NCBI GenBank assembly: GCA_958428365.1
Contig: CAUAFT010000002.1
Coordinates: 192,723-256,722 of the forward strand
Reading direction: 5' to 3'
From: an uncultured Lachnospiraceae bacterium
GTDB taxonomy: Bacteria; Bacillota; Clostridia; Lachnospirales; Lachnospiraceae
Length of the DNA: 64,000 nucleotides
Part shown: piece by piece, positions 24,825 to 33,862 of the stretch
How positions within the stretch are numbered: the stretch's first letter is position 1
Layout of the letters: the number at the start of each line of letters is the position of its first letter
Made by a program: the position numbers and the translations under genes
Notes under the pieces: model-generated
Told to the model about the DNA's origin: nothing
The model's input: the letters and a program-made list of their open reading frames with translations, nothing else
Databases searched by the model: none

Positions 24825-26780
24825 TTACGCATTTTCTACGATACTTCCCTCGCGGTAAGCCTGAAGCAGTTTTTCCAGTTCCTGAATATTCTCCTTGATG
24901 GAACGCCCCGCGTCCGTATCCGCCACGGTCTGGCGTCTCACATTATGTTCCACCAGCGTGTGGTGGGAATGGATGTCGCTTCCCTCCTGGACAGCCTTGT
25001 CCACGGATTCAAAAGGCTCGTGGGCTGCGATCATCAGTCCGTAGGAATTATAAATCAGGGTATATCCGGCGATTCCCGTCTTGCCCTGATATGCCTTGGA
25101 AAAGCCGCCGTCGATGATTAAGAGCTTTCCATTACATTTGATCGGGGACTCTCCTTTTTTCGACTCCACCGGAATATGACCGTTGATGATATGGCACTCT
25201 TCTCCGCATAGTCCAAACTCCGCCAGGATCCGGTTGACGATCTCCTCCTGCTCCAACAGTCTGTAATATGGATTCTTCGGCTCCGCGTGGGTCTTCTTAT
25301 CCGCAATGAAATACCGCTCGAAGGTGGTCATCTTCTGTTTTCCGAATACCGGAGAATTTTTATTCTCCCAGACAAACCAGAGAATGTCCAGACCCTTCTG
25401 CCGCTCCTCCTTATCCAGAGAGTAATAGCCCTTTCTGATATAGTGTTCCAGCACGTCGTAAAGCTCCTTGCCGGAATACTTTTCCCCGTAGACCTCCACC
25501 TCTGTGAAGGTTCCGTCCTCATTCAGCGGAACGCAGCCGTGATACAGAAGATTTCCGTTGTATACCTTATAGAGACTTCCCTTGGTGAGCAGAAAACGGA
25601 CATGCTTTTGCAGACGCTCGCAGTTTGCAAAGGCAATCTTCAGACGCTCCACCACATCCGCCTCCTCCGCGGTCAATTTATACGGATCCGCCATGTCGAT
25701 GGTCGGGAAATAGGTATCCTTTAACGGGTATTCCACTCCCTCCACCATAACGGTGCCTTTTTCCAGATCCATCTTATCTAAGAGCAGGCGGTCCTCCATA
25801 TGAAATTCCGGATGATTTTTGATGAGCTGTCCCTCCAGCTTAAACTGGATGACACTGATGGCTTTGTGCATCTTTTCATCCAGCATAGCGTCTCTGACAT
25901 CGTATTCCTCTTCCCTGAAATCCAGTTTAAAACATTTACAGGAGTCGTCCGCATACTGGGTCATGGCAAACCGCGCCAGAGGAACCAGGTTGATCCCGTA
26001 ACCGTCCTCCAAAATATTCAGATTTCCATACTTTGCTGAAATACGCAATACGTTGGCAATACAGGAGGTATTACCCGCCGCGGCGCCCATCCAGAGCACG
26101 TCGTGATTTCCCCACTGGATGTCCACGGAGTGATGCTCCATCAGAGAATCCATGATCATGTGGGGATAAGGACCTCTGTCAAAAATATCCCCCACCACAT
26201 GGAGATGATCCACCACAAGACGACGGATCAGATTGCACAGGGCAATGATCAGATCCGGCGCTCTGCCCGTTCGAATGACGGAGTGGATGATTTCGTTGTA
26301 ATACGCCTCCTGATCCGAGACGTCCGGTCTTCCGTTTAACAATTCCTCAATAACGTAGGCAAAATCCTTCGGCAGCGCCTTTCTCACCTTGGATCTGGTG
26401 TATTTAGACGAGGCGCTCTTGCAAACGCAGATCAGACGGTATAACATCACGCTGTACCAGTCCTCCAGATTCTCCTCGGTCTTTTCCACCTGCTCTAATT
26501 TTAACTCAGGATAATAAATCAGCGTCGCAATGGACTTTTTCTCCGCCGCACTGAAGGCATTACCAAATTCCTCGTTGATCTTGCGCTTGATGGCGCCGGA
26601 ACCATTTTTCAGGATATGCTGGAACTGCTCATACTCTCCGTGGATATCCGTGATAAAATGCTCCGTTCCCTTCGGCAGGCTTAAGATCGCCTGCAGATTA
26701 ATGATCTCCGTCGCCGCCGCCGCAATGGTCGGGTACTGTTTGGACAATGTCTTTAAATATTTAAGATCTCTATCCTCCAT
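24825..26780 (-). CDS. fbp: Fructose-1,6-bisphosphatase, class III
   Basis: Gluconeogenic phosphatase of the 650-residue Firmicute type (B. subtilis Fbp/YydE). Metallophosphatase motifs are visible: FITDIHGEYEQF near residue 42, GDIFDRGPYP near 197 and WGNHDVLWMGAAAG near 223. It starts 32 bases after the dapB stop with no terminator visible between them, so it may be read from the lysine-riboswitch promoter. Confidence 0.94.
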   Translation of the reverse strand: MEDRDLKYLKTLSKQYPTIAAAATEIINLQAILSLPKGTEHFITDIHGEYEQFQHILKNGSGAIKRKINEEFGNAFSAAEKKSIATLIYYPELKLEQVEKTEENLEDWYSVMLYRLICVCKSASSKYTRSKVRKALPKDFAYVIEELLNGRPDVSDQEAYYNEIIHSVIRTGRAPDLIIALCNLIRRLVVDHLHVVGDIFDRGPYPHMIMDSLMEHHSVDIQWGNHDVLWMGAAAGNTSCIANVLRISAKYGNLNILEDGYGINLVPLARFAMTQYADDSCKCFKLDFREEEYDVRDAMLDEKMHKAISVIQFKLEGQLIKNHPEFHMEDRLLLDKMDLEKGTVMVEGVEYPLKDTYFPTIDMADPYKLTAEEADVVERLKIAFANCERLQKHVRFLLTKGSLYKVYNGNLLYHGCVPLNEDGTFTEVEVYGEKYSGKELYDVLEHYIRKGYYSLDKEERQKGLDILWFVWENKNSPVFGKQKMTTFERYFIADKKTHAEPKNPYYRLLEQEEIVNRILAEFGLCGEECHIINGHIPVESKKGESPIKCNGKLLIIDGGFSKAYQGKTGIAGYTLIYNSYGLMIAAHEPFESVDKAVQEGSDIHSHHTLVEHNVRRQTVADTDAGRSIKENIQELEKLLQAYREGSIVENA

Positions 26781-26812
26781 AGCTTCTCCTTTGTCTGATG
26801 CCGCTCCCCTAT

Positions 26813-27592
26813 CTAACGGGAAGTCTCATGTTTTGCCGCCCCTATCACATCACTCATATCATAAAAACCTGCCTGTTTTCCGGCTAAGAATTTTGCCGCC
26901 TCAATGGCGCCCTTTCCAAAGATCGCCTTGGAATATGCCGTGTGTTTGAACTCTATGACCTCGTCCACTCCCGCAAAGATCACCTCGTGTTCTCCCACGA
27001 TATTTCCGCCTCTGACAGCCTGAATGCCGATCTCATTCTTTTCTCTCTTTTTCCGTTCTTTACTCCGGTCATACTGATACTCATAGGTCTGATCCAGAGC
27101 TTCATTTAAGGTATCTGCCAGAGCAAGCGCCGTCCCGCTTGGTGCATCCACCTTCTGGTTGTGGTGCTTCTCCACGATCTCCATATCAAAACCTGCCGGC
27201 GCTAAGACCTGAGCGGCTTTTTTCAAAAGATCCATCAGGGTGTTGATGCCCAGGGACATATTGGCTGATTTCAAAACAGCAGTCTTTTTCGACGCTTCCT
27301 CCACTCTCTGTAACTGTTCCTCGCTCAGTCCCGTGGTACACACGACCACCGGAATCTGCTTTTTTTCACTGTAATCCAACAGTACGTCCACAGCCTGCGC
27401 CGATGCAAAATCTATGATCGCATCCGCCTCCTTCTTGCAGTCCCAGAGACTCTGATATACCGGATAAGGGTTCTGAATGTGATTGGAAACATCTACTCCT
27501 GCTACAATTTCTATCTCACTGTCCTCTTTGCAAAGATTGGTAATTACCTGACCCATCTTTCCGTTACAGCCGTGCATAATTACTCTTGTCAT
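26813..27592 (-). CDS. dapB: 4-hydroxy-tetrahydrodipicolinate reductase
   Basis: Second dedicated step of the diaminopimelate/lysine pathway. The N-terminal Rossmann motif MHGCNGKMGQVI binds NAD(P)H, and the catalytic region is VEKHHNQKVDAPSGTALALA with the paired His and Lys. 259 residues. Located 33 bases after dapA. Confidence 0.95.
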   Translation of the reverse strand: MTRVIMHGCNGKMGQVITNLCKEDSEIEIVAGVDVSNHIQNPYPVYQSLWDCKKEADAIIDFASAQAVDVLLDYSEKKQIPVVVCTTGLSEEQLQRVEEASKKTAVLKSANMSLGINTLMDLLKKAAQVLAPAGFDMEIVEKHHNQKVDAPSGTALALADTLNEALDQTYEYQYDRSKERKKREKNEIGIQAVRGGNIVGEHEVIFAGVDEVIEFKHTAYSKAIFGKGAIEAAKFLAGKQAGFYDMSDVIGAAKHETSR

Positions 27593-27625
27593 TTTTATCT
27601 CCTATGTCTGTTGTTCAGCTATCTC

Positions 27626-28519
27626 TTATTGTGCCATCTGAAAGCCGTATGCTTTCATAACCTCTGCCAATGCTTTTGCATTCTTTTCTTCCATTTCCGT
27701 AAGCGGCAGACGCAGCGGACCCACTTCCATTCCCATAAGGTTCAGCGCCTTTTTCACAGGGATCGGATTGACCTCGGAAAACAGAGCGTCCACCAGCGGC
27801 AGACCCTTCATCTGGATCTCAAGAGCTGTCTTCTCATCTCCGTCAAAATAACTCTGACACATCTGATGTACATCCTTCGGCGCAACATTGGACCACACGG
27901 AGATCACCCCGATCGCTCCAATCGCCAAAAGCGGAACGACCAGTCCGTCCTCACCGGAATAAAGATCCAGTTTTCCATCCGTCAGCTCCATGGTCTTAGA
28001 AGCCTGCGCCAGATTGCCCGTCGCCTCTTTTAAGCCTACGATATTTTCTACATTTTTATGCAGATACGCCGCCGTCTCCGGCAGGATATTACATCCCGTT
28101 CTGCCCGGCACATTATACATAATGATCGGTGTTTTCACTTCTTTTGCAATGGCAGAATAATGCTCGATCAACCCTCCCTGGGTCGCCTTATTATAATAAG
28201 GCGTCACGATCAAAAGCCCATCGGCTCCCGCTTCCTCCGCTTCCTTAGAAAGCTGAATCGCAGTCCTCGTACAATTCGAACCGGTTCCCGCAACCACCGG
28301 AACCCTGCCCTTCGTAAACTCGATCGCCGCCTTGATCACATCCCGATGCTCTTCCATCGTCAGGGTAGAACTCTCCCCCGTAGTTCCGGCAATAATAATA
28401 CTGTCCGTCCCCTGATCGATCTGCCAATTGATCAGCTCCTCCAGCTTCCCATAATTCACTTCCTGATTCTCATTCATCGGTGTAACGATCGCCACACCTG
28501 CTCCTTTAAAAATAGCCAT
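27626..28519 (-). CDS. dapA: 4-hydroxy-tetrahydrodipicolinate synthase
   Basis: Condenses pyruvate and aspartate semialdehyde. 297 residues. The Schiff-base Lys164 lies in NIVGLKEATGN and Tyr135 in PIIMYNVPGRTGC; GTTGESSTL (about 45-53) is the pyruvate-binding loop. First gene after the lysine riboswitch and its terminator. Confidence 0.95.
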   Translation of the reverse strand: MAIFKGAGVAIVTPMNENQEVNYGKLEELINWQIDQGTDSIIIAGTTGESSTLTMEEHRDVIKAAIEFTKGRVPVVAGTGSNCTRTAIQLSKEAEEAGADGLLIVTPYYNKATQGGLIEHYSAIAKEVKTPIIMYNVPGRTGCNILPETAAYLHKNVENIVGLKEATGNLAQASKTMELTDGKLDLYSGEDGLVVPLLAIGAIGVISVWSNVAPKDVHQMCQSYFDGDEKTALEIQMKGLPLVDALFSEVNPIPVKKALNLMGMEVGPLRLPLTEMEEKNAKALAEVMKAYGFQMAQ

Positions 28520-28547
28520 ATATCTTCCTCCATATTTTATTTTCCAT

Positions 28548-28608
28548 CTTATATCCGAAACAGGTCACAGGAACCGGAAATACCTCTGTGCCATGCCCTC
28601 ACAACCTT
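28548..28608. repeat. Degenerate half-copy of palindrome R2 (R5)
   Basis: The first 15 bases (28548-28562, CTTATATCCGAAACA; 17 counting the preceding AT) are identical to R2 at 21399-21413. The similarity continues through GGAA-CGGAAATAC-T and ends in CACAACCTT, as R2 does. No matching left half is present. It lies between the riboswitch terminator and dapA. Confidence 0.55.
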
Positions 28609-28610
28609 AA

Positions 28611-28643
28611 AGAAACAAAAAGCCGACTCAGAAAAGCCGGCTC
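28611..28643 (-). terminator. Riboswitch-controlled terminator upstream of dapA
   Basis: Stem AGCCGGC / GTCGGCT with a short loop, followed on the minus strand by TTTTTGTTTCT. It lies about 40 bases after the lysine aptamer, the place expected for ligand-dependent attenuation. Confidence 0.85.
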
Positions 28644-28683
28644 AAATTTTCCTTTCACAAACTCAAAACTAATAAGTCTGCAT

Positions 28684-28857
28684 CCAAAAGATAGCGCCTC
28701 CATCCGATACGTCGATGAGAGTCATAAAGTTCTTCACTCCATGCCCAAGGACACGACTACAGACATCATACCCTTTCGGCGTTCTCCCCTTTCACACATC
28801 TTCTTCTGCCTCTGCCGCATCCGACCTGCTACTGATGAATCACGCAACCTCTACCCT
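28684..28857 (-). promoter_or_regulatory. Lysine riboswitch (L box)
   Basis: The minus strand contains the conserved lysine-aptamer blocks in order: GGTAGAGGTTGCG, AGTA, GTGAAAGGGGAGAACGCCGA, CTTGGGC, GACTCTCATC and finally GGAGGCGCTATCTTTT. It is followed by an intrinsic terminator and then dapA-dapB, the expected regulon. Lysine binding should favour termination. Confidence 0.92.
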
Positions 28858-28897
28858 TTTTATTCTATTATATTTCTATTTCCTTATTATGTGCTAA

Positions 28898-28926
28898 CTA
28901 TAACACTATATGACAGTCCTTGTCAA
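28898..28926 (-). promoter_or_regulatory. Promoter of the lysine riboswitch/dapA operon
   Basis: Minus-strand perfect TTGACA (28926-28921), 17-bp spacer, TTATAG (28903-28898). The -35 box abuts the stop codon of the upstream corrinoid adenosyltransferase gene. Confidence 0.65.
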
Positions 28927-29412
28927 TTATTTTTCCGAGGCAATATTGTAGATCTCATCGGCGATCTCATAAAGCCCTTCCGGCAGCACTCTTCCGGTCA
29001 GGATCAGATCGGTTCCCTCCGACTTCGCCCCGATGACATTTTTCAACTCGTCTACGGATACGATCCCCGCGTCCACCAGACCTAAGACCTCGTCCAGTAC
29101 CAGCAGGCTGCATTCGCTGGTGGCAAGTACCTTTCTGGCAAAATTCAATCCGTTTTTCATATTCACGGACTCTTCCTTTTTCTCCTCCTCAGAAAGCTCC
29201 GCAAAGCACTCAGCGAGCTTCTCAAAACGGAAGAATTTGATATCCGGCTCCAACCTCTGTAAAACCTCTCCCGGTTCCTCTTTTTTTGCCTTCAAGAACT
29301 GGATAATAATTACGTTTTTCCCTGCATCTGCCTTTCGTAAGGCATTTCCCAGTGCGGCTGTGGATTTTCCCCTGCCCTCACCGTAGTAAATCTGAATCAT
29401 TCCACGTTCCAT
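28927..29412 (-). CDS. Corrinoid (cob(I)yrinic acid a,c-diamide) adenosyltransferase
   Basis: 161-residue CobA/BtuR/CobO-type enzyme that adenosylates corrinoids with ATP. The P-loop GEGRGKSTAALG covers residues 11-22; LLVLDEVLGLVDAG and LILTGRVLPEGLYEIADEI match the family's Walker B and C-terminal motifs. It stands alone here, without other cobalamin genes. ATG 29412 follows GAGGAGG. Confidence 0.9.
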   Translation of the reverse strand: MERGMIQIYYGEGRGKSTAALGNALRKADAGKNVIIIQFLKAKKEEPGEVLQRLEPDIKFFRFEKLAECFAELSEEEKKEESVNMKNGLNFARKVLATSECSLLVLDEVLGLVDAGIVSVDELKNVIGAKSEGTDLILTGRVLPEGLYEIADEIYNIASEK

Positions 29413-29504
29413 TTTTTCCTCCTCTGCCGTACAAAAAACTCCCGGCGGTTACATGTTTCCCCAGATTTGATTAAAATACCATATTTTAGGCAAAAAAGCA
29501 AATT

Positions 29505-30131
29505 TTACTCCAAAAACTCTATTTTATTGACAGAAACTTCATAAGCAACACGCTTTTCCGTCTGATCCTCGCCGATCTTTTTTATGTACTCCCTGCTCTG
29601 GATCCTGCCATATACTTCCACATGGCTTCCCACCTCAAAAGAGGAAGCGTATCTTGCATTTCGTCCCCAGCAGATACACGGAATGTAATCGGATTTTCCA
29701 TAGGATCGGTTGACCGCCACCAGAAGATCCGCGATCTCCCTTCCCAGAGGCGTCTTTCTGTAGATCGGTTCCTTGCAGATATAACCGTCCAGATAAATCT
29801 GATTGCTCTTTACGTCGTCCTCGATCTCATCCACAAATTCCAGCTCTCTGACAAAAACAGAGAGGATCAGTCTGTTTTTCTTTTCCTCATGTCTATTATA
29901 GGAACGGAACTGACCGTTTACCATAATGGTCTCTCCAATATAACTCTGTGTCACGTCGATCAGTCTCTCCGACACCATCAGCGGTATGTAGTCCACGGAA
30001 TCGCTGAGACGGCTGACGGATACGTCCACAAGGTAAAAACCCTCGCCGTATACTTCGTGGCTAAACTCAAATTCTGAGACGATCTCTCCTATAATAGTAA
30101 CCTGGTTGTTTTCAAATAATTTATCTGCCAT
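29505..30131 (-). CDS. Tandem OB-fold single-stranded DNA-binding protein
   Basis: 208 residues from ATG 30131 (GGGAGAAG upstream). Two consecutive SSB-like OB domains are visible. The first is residues ~7-108 (VTIIGEIVSEFEFSHEVYGE, GQFRSYN). The second is ~120-205 (IYLDGYICKEPIYRKTPLGR, ADLLVAVNRSYGKSDYIPCI, VYGRIQSREYIKK). The second resembles normal SSB strands 1-4 more closely. The acidic C-terminal tail of housekeeping SSB (DDDIPF) is missing; the protein ends VNKIEFLE. Probably an accessory SSB. Divergent from typA. Confidence 0.85.
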   Translation of the reverse strand: MADKLFENNQVTIIGEIVSEFEFSHEVYGEGFYLVDVSVSRLSDSVDYIPLMVSERLIDVTQSYIGETIMVNGQFRSYNRHEEKKNRLILSVFVRELEFVDEIEDDVKSNQIYLDGYICKEPIYRKTPLGREIADLLVAVNRSYGKSDYIPCICWGRNARYASSFEVGSHVEVYGRIQSREYIKKIGEDQTEKRVAYEVSVNKIEFLE

Positions 30132-30255
30132 GTTTCTTCTCCCTTCATTCTCGAACATCTTTTGCCACTTCATCATAATTGCCCTCCTGCAAAAAACTCC
30201 ACACGTTTTGTCGATAACTTTCTGAAATCTCCCTTCTCGTTTTTTTGAAAAAATC

Positions 30256-30283
30256 TTGCCATATTTTACTTTTATGCTAAAAT
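30256..30283 (+). promoter_or_regulatory. typA promoter
   Basis: TTGCCA (30256-30261), 16-bp spacer, TAAAAT (30278-30283), 46 bases upstream of the start codon. Confidence 0.6.
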
Positions 30284-30329
30284 AAAAGGGTTAGACTTAT
30301 ATGTGAACAGTAGAAAGAAGGATACGATT

Positions 30330-32162
30330 ATGAAAATGAATAGAGAGGACATCCGTAACATTGCCATTATTGCCCATGTCGATCATGGCAAGACCACTCT
30401 GGTGGATGAATTGTTAAAACAAAGCGGTGTGTTCCGTGCCAACCAGGAAGTGCAGGAACGCGTCATGGATTCCAACGATCTGGAACGGGAGCGCGGCATT
30501 ACCATCCTTTCTAAAAATACGGCGGTATTTTATAATGATGTAAAGATCAATATCATAGACACTCCGGGACATGCGGACTTCGGCGGCGAGGTGGAACGTG
30601 TCTTAAAGATGGTAAACGGCGTGGTTCTGGTAGTGGACGCTTTTGAGGGCGCCATGCCCCAGACCAAATTCGTGCTGATGAAAGCCCTCGCCCTAGACCT
30701 TCCGGTCATCGTCTGCATCAACAAGATCGACCGCCCGGAGGCGAGACCGGATGAGGTCATCGACGAGGTCTTAGAACTTTTCATGGATCTGGACGCTTCC
30801 GACGAACAGCTGGACTGCCCGTTCATCTACGCCTCTGCAAGAGACGGCTATGCCTTAAAGGACTTAAATGACGAGAAGAAGGATATGACCCCGCTCTTTG
30901 AGACGATCTTAGAATATATTCCGGCGCCGGAAGGCGACCCGGACGCCAACACCCAGGTGCTGATCAGTACCATTGACTACAACGAGTATGTGGGACGTAT
31001 CGGTGTGGGCAAGGTGGACAACGGCTGCCTGAAGATCAATCAGGACGCTGTTGTAGTAAACCATCATGAACCGGACAAGCTGAAAAAAGTCCGTATCAGC
31101 AAGCTCTATGAGTTCGATGGACTGAATAAGGTGGATGTCACAGAGGCAGGAATCGGCTCCATCGTGGCAATCTCCGGTATCGCAGACATTCATATCGGAG
31201 ATACCATCTGTGCACCGGAAAACCCGCAGGCAATCCCGTTCCAGAAGATCTCAGAGCCTACGATCTCCATGAACTTTATCGTCAACGACAGCCCCCTTGC
31301 GGGACAAGAGGGAAAATTCGTAACCTCCCGCCACATCCGCGACCGTCTCTTCCGGGAGCTGAATACCGACGTCTCCCTACGCGTGGAGGAGACGGAAAAT
31401 GCCGACAGCTACAAGGTCTCCGGACGTGGAGAGCTTCATCTGTCCGTCCTGATCGAAAATATGAGAAGGGAAGGCTATGAGTTCGCAGTCAGCAAGGCGG
31501 AGGTACTCTACCGCACCGACGAGAACGGGAAACGAACCGAACCGATGGAGCTTGCCTATGTGGACGTGCCGGATGAATTTACCGGAGCGGTCATCGACAA
31601 GCTGAGCCAGAGAAAAGGCGAGATGTTAAATATGGGACCGATCAGCGGCGGCTATACCCGGCTGGAATTTAACATCCCATCCCGCGGACTCATCGGCTAC
31701 CGGGGCGAGTTCTTAACGGACACCAAGGGAAACGGTATCATCAACACCATCTTCAACGGCTATGCACCGTATAAGGGCGATATCCAGTACCGCAAACAGG
31801 GATCCCTCATCGCCTTTGAATCGGGAGAATCCGTAACCTACGGTCTCTTCTCCGCCCAGGAGCGGGGCACCCTCTTTATCGGACCAGGAGAGAAGGTCTA
31901 CTCCGGCATGGTCATCGGACAGTGTGCCAAGGCAGAGGACATTGAGTTGAACGTATGTAAGAAAAAACATCTGACCAACACCCGCTCCTCCTCCGCCGAC
32001 GAGGCGCTGACGCTGACTCCGCCAAAAATCTTAAGCCTGGAACAGGCGCTGGATTTTATCGACACGGATGAATTGCTGGAGGTGACACCGGAGAGCCTCA
32101 GGATCCGTAAGAGGATCCTGGATCCAACCCTTCGGAAGAGAGCTAATTTTAAAAACAAATAG
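30330..32162 (+). CDS. typA: Ribosome-associated GTPase TypA/BipA
   Basis: Translational GTPase linked to 50S assembly and stress growth. 610 residues from ATG 30330; GAAGG lies 8 bases upstream, so I prefer it to the GTG nine codons earlier. Motifs: AHVDHGKTTL, RERGITI (switch I), DTPGHADFGGEVERV, NKIDRPEARP. The EF-G-like domains and BipA C-terminal domain follow (RSSSADEALTLTPPKILSLE). Monocistronic, ended by the shared terminator at 32211-32257. Confidence 0.96.
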   Translation: MKMNREDIRNIAIIAHVDHGKTTLVDELLKQSGVFRANQEVQERVMDSNDLERERGITILSKNTAVFYNDVKINIIDTPGHADFGGEVERVLKMVNGVVLVVDAFEGAMPQTKFVLMKALALDLPVIVCINKIDRPEARPDEVIDEVLELFMDLDASDEQLDCPFIYASARDGYALKDLNDEKKDMTPLFETILEYIPAPEGDPDANTQVLISTIDYNEYVGRIGVGKVDNGCLKINQDAVVVNHHEPDKLKKVRISKLYEFDGLNKVDVTEAGIGSIVAISGIADIHIGDTICAPENPQAIPFQKISEPTISMNFIVNDSPLAGQEGKFVTSRHIRDRLFRELNTDVSLRVEETENADSYKVSGRGELHLSVLIENMRREGYEFAVSKAEVLYRTDENGKRTEPMELAYVDVPDEFTGAVIDKLSQRKGEMLNMGPISGGYTRLEFNIPSRGLIGYRGEFLTDTKGNGIINTIFNGYAPYKGDIQYRKQGSLIAFESGESVTYGLFSAQERGTLFIGPGEKVYSGMVIGQCAKAEDIELNVCKKKHLTNTRSSSADEALTLTPPKILSLEQALDFIDTDELLEVTPESLRIRKRILDPTLRKRANFKNK

Positions 32163-32210
32163 GATTCTTTACTAACCTAACGCAAAATCAAAAATATATT
32201 TTTTCATAAT

Positions 32211-32257
32211 AAAACCGACCTTCCATCGTCAGCCTGACTTTTGAAGATCGGTTTTCA
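32211..32257. terminator. Bidirectional terminator between typA and the purF-like gene
   Basis: Stem AAAACCGA-CTTC / GAAG-TCGGTTTT with T-rich flanks on both sides. It can serve typA on the plus strand and the convergent gene on the minus strand. Confidence 0.8.
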
Positions 32258-32279
32258 TTTTTATTTATTGTATATTTCG

Positions 32280-33689
32280 CTACTCTCTTCCATCCCAGCA
32301 GTAGGTACAGAGCTTACACTTATCTATTCCCACTGCATCCAGCATATCGTCCAGACGGTTGAACCGGAGAGACGTAAAATTCAGTTCTTTTCGGATCTCC
32401 TCCACCATCTGCTCATACTTTGGAGATTCCGGATCCGCATACTCTTTTAACACCTCATCCGTCACCTTCCCGTCCTCCAGCTTATCGATGACACGACGGG
32501 TAATCAGATCCATCTCTGAGGACGAACGGGAAAAGTTCAGATATTTACAGCCATATAACAGCGGCGGGCAGGCAGGTCTGATATGCACCTCTTTTGCCCC
32601 GCTCTGATATAAAAATTCCGTGGTCTCCCGAAGCTGCGTTCCCCTCACGATGGAGTCGTCGATCAGCAGCAGGCTCTTATCCCGGATCAGCTCGTCCACC
32701 GCAAGAAGCTTCATTTTTGCAATGAGATTCCTCTTACTCTGAACCGTCGGCATAAAGGAGCGGGGCCAGGTCGGCGTATATTTGATAAATGGTCTGGAAA
32801 ACGGAATCCCGGACTCGTTGGCATAACCGATGGCGTGGGCAATTCCCGAATCGGGAACTCCCGCCACAATATCCGGCTTCACATGATCTCTCTGCGCCAT
32901 CTTCTTTCCGCAGGAGTAACGCATCTGCTCCACGCTGGTTCCCTCATAGGAACTGGAAGGATATCCGTAATATACCCAAAGGAAGGTACAGATCTTCATC
33001 TCCTCATTTGGATTCACCAGGGTCAGGCACTGTTCCTCCGTTATGACTGCGATCTCCCCCGGTCCCAGTTCTTTGTAATCCGTATATCCCAGATTTTTAT
33101 AGGCAAAATTCTCAAAGGAGACGCAGTAGGCATCCTCTTTTTTTCCAACTACGATGGGCGTGCGTCCATACTTATCCCTCGCCGCATAGATTCCCTGCTG
33201 ATTCATTAACAAGATCGATACGGAGCCGTCGATCTCTTCCAGGGCGTACTGAATACCCTCGATCAGATTTTCCTTCTGATTGATCAGCGCCGCAATCATC
33301 TCCGTGGCATTGATGTCGCCGCCGCTCATCTCCAGAAAATGGGAATGCCCGTTTTCAAAGAGTTTTTTCGTAAGCTCGTCCATATTGTTGATCTTGCTCA
33401 CCGTGGTCAAAGCATAGGTTCCGTGATGGGAACGCACTAACAACGGCTGGGGTTCATAATCCGATATACAGCCGATTCCAAGATTACCGGTCATCTCCTG
33501 CATATCCTTATCAAATTTTGTGCGGAACGGCGCGTTCTCTATATTGTGGATCGCACGGTCAAATCCATGTTCCCTGTCATAAACCGTCATTCCGCCCCTT
33601 CTTGTTCCCAGATGGGAGTGATAATCAATTCCAAAAAAAAGATCAAATACACAGTCCTGTTTTGATGCTACACCAAAAAATCCACCCAT
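32280..33689 (-). CDS. Amidophosphoribosyltransferase (PurF) homologue lacking the catalytic Cys
   Basis: 469 residues with the overall PurF layout: an N-terminal Ntn-hydrolase glutaminase domain (LGTRRGGMTVYD, NLGIGC, FENGHSHFLEMSGGDINATEM, DGSVSILLM) and a C-terminal phosphoribosyltransferase domain with the PRPP loop LLLIDDSIVRGTQLRE (about 337-352). In PurF the residue after Met is the catalytic Cys; here the start reads MGGFFGVAS, so Cys2 is Gly. The C-terminus carries a CKLCTYC motif. Glutamine hydrolysis at Cys2 is impossible as written. The protein may be ammonia-dependent, or act as a sensor or regulator. ATG 33689 has GAGG upstream. Confidence 0.88.
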   Translation of the reverse strand: MGGFFGVASKQDCVFDLFFGIDYHSHLGTRRGGMTVYDREHGFDRAIHNIENAPFRTKFDKDMQEMTGNLGIGCISDYEPQPLLVRSHHGTYALTTVSKINNMDELTKKLFENGHSHFLEMSGGDINATEMIAALINQKENLIEGIQYALEEIDGSVSILLMNQQGIYAARDKYGRTPIVVGKKEDAYCVSFENFAYKNLGYTDYKELGPGEIAVITEEQCLTLVNPNEEMKICTFLWVYYGYPSSSYEGTSVEQMRYSCGKKMAQRDHVKPDIVAGVPDSGIAHAIGYANESGIPFSRPFIKYTPTWPRSFMPTVQSKRNLIAKMKLLAVDELIRDKSLLLIDDSIVRGTQLRETTEFLYQSGAKEVHIRPACPPLLYGCKYLNFSRSSSEMDLITRRVIDKLEDGKVTDEVLKEYADPESPKYEQMVEEIRKELNFTSLRFNRLDDMLDAVGIDKCKLCTYCWDGRE

Positions 33690-33795
33690 GTTTTTCTTCC
33701 TCGTTTCTTTTTATTTTACAGTTTATCCGTTTTGATTCGTCACATTTGATATTTTAACACACTCTGCATTTCTTTACTAGGATTTCCTATCACAT

Positions 33796-33842
33796 AAAAA
33801 GGATACCATCTGAGGGCTTTTCCTTCAGATCATATCCTTTTC
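33796..33842. terminator. Terminator between carD and the purF-like gene
   Basis: Two-part stem AAAAGGATA / TATCCTTTT and ATCTGA / TCAGAT with U-rich ends. On the minus strand it follows carD. Confidence 0.8.
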
Positions 33843-33862
33843 ACTCTCTTTTATACTACTTA

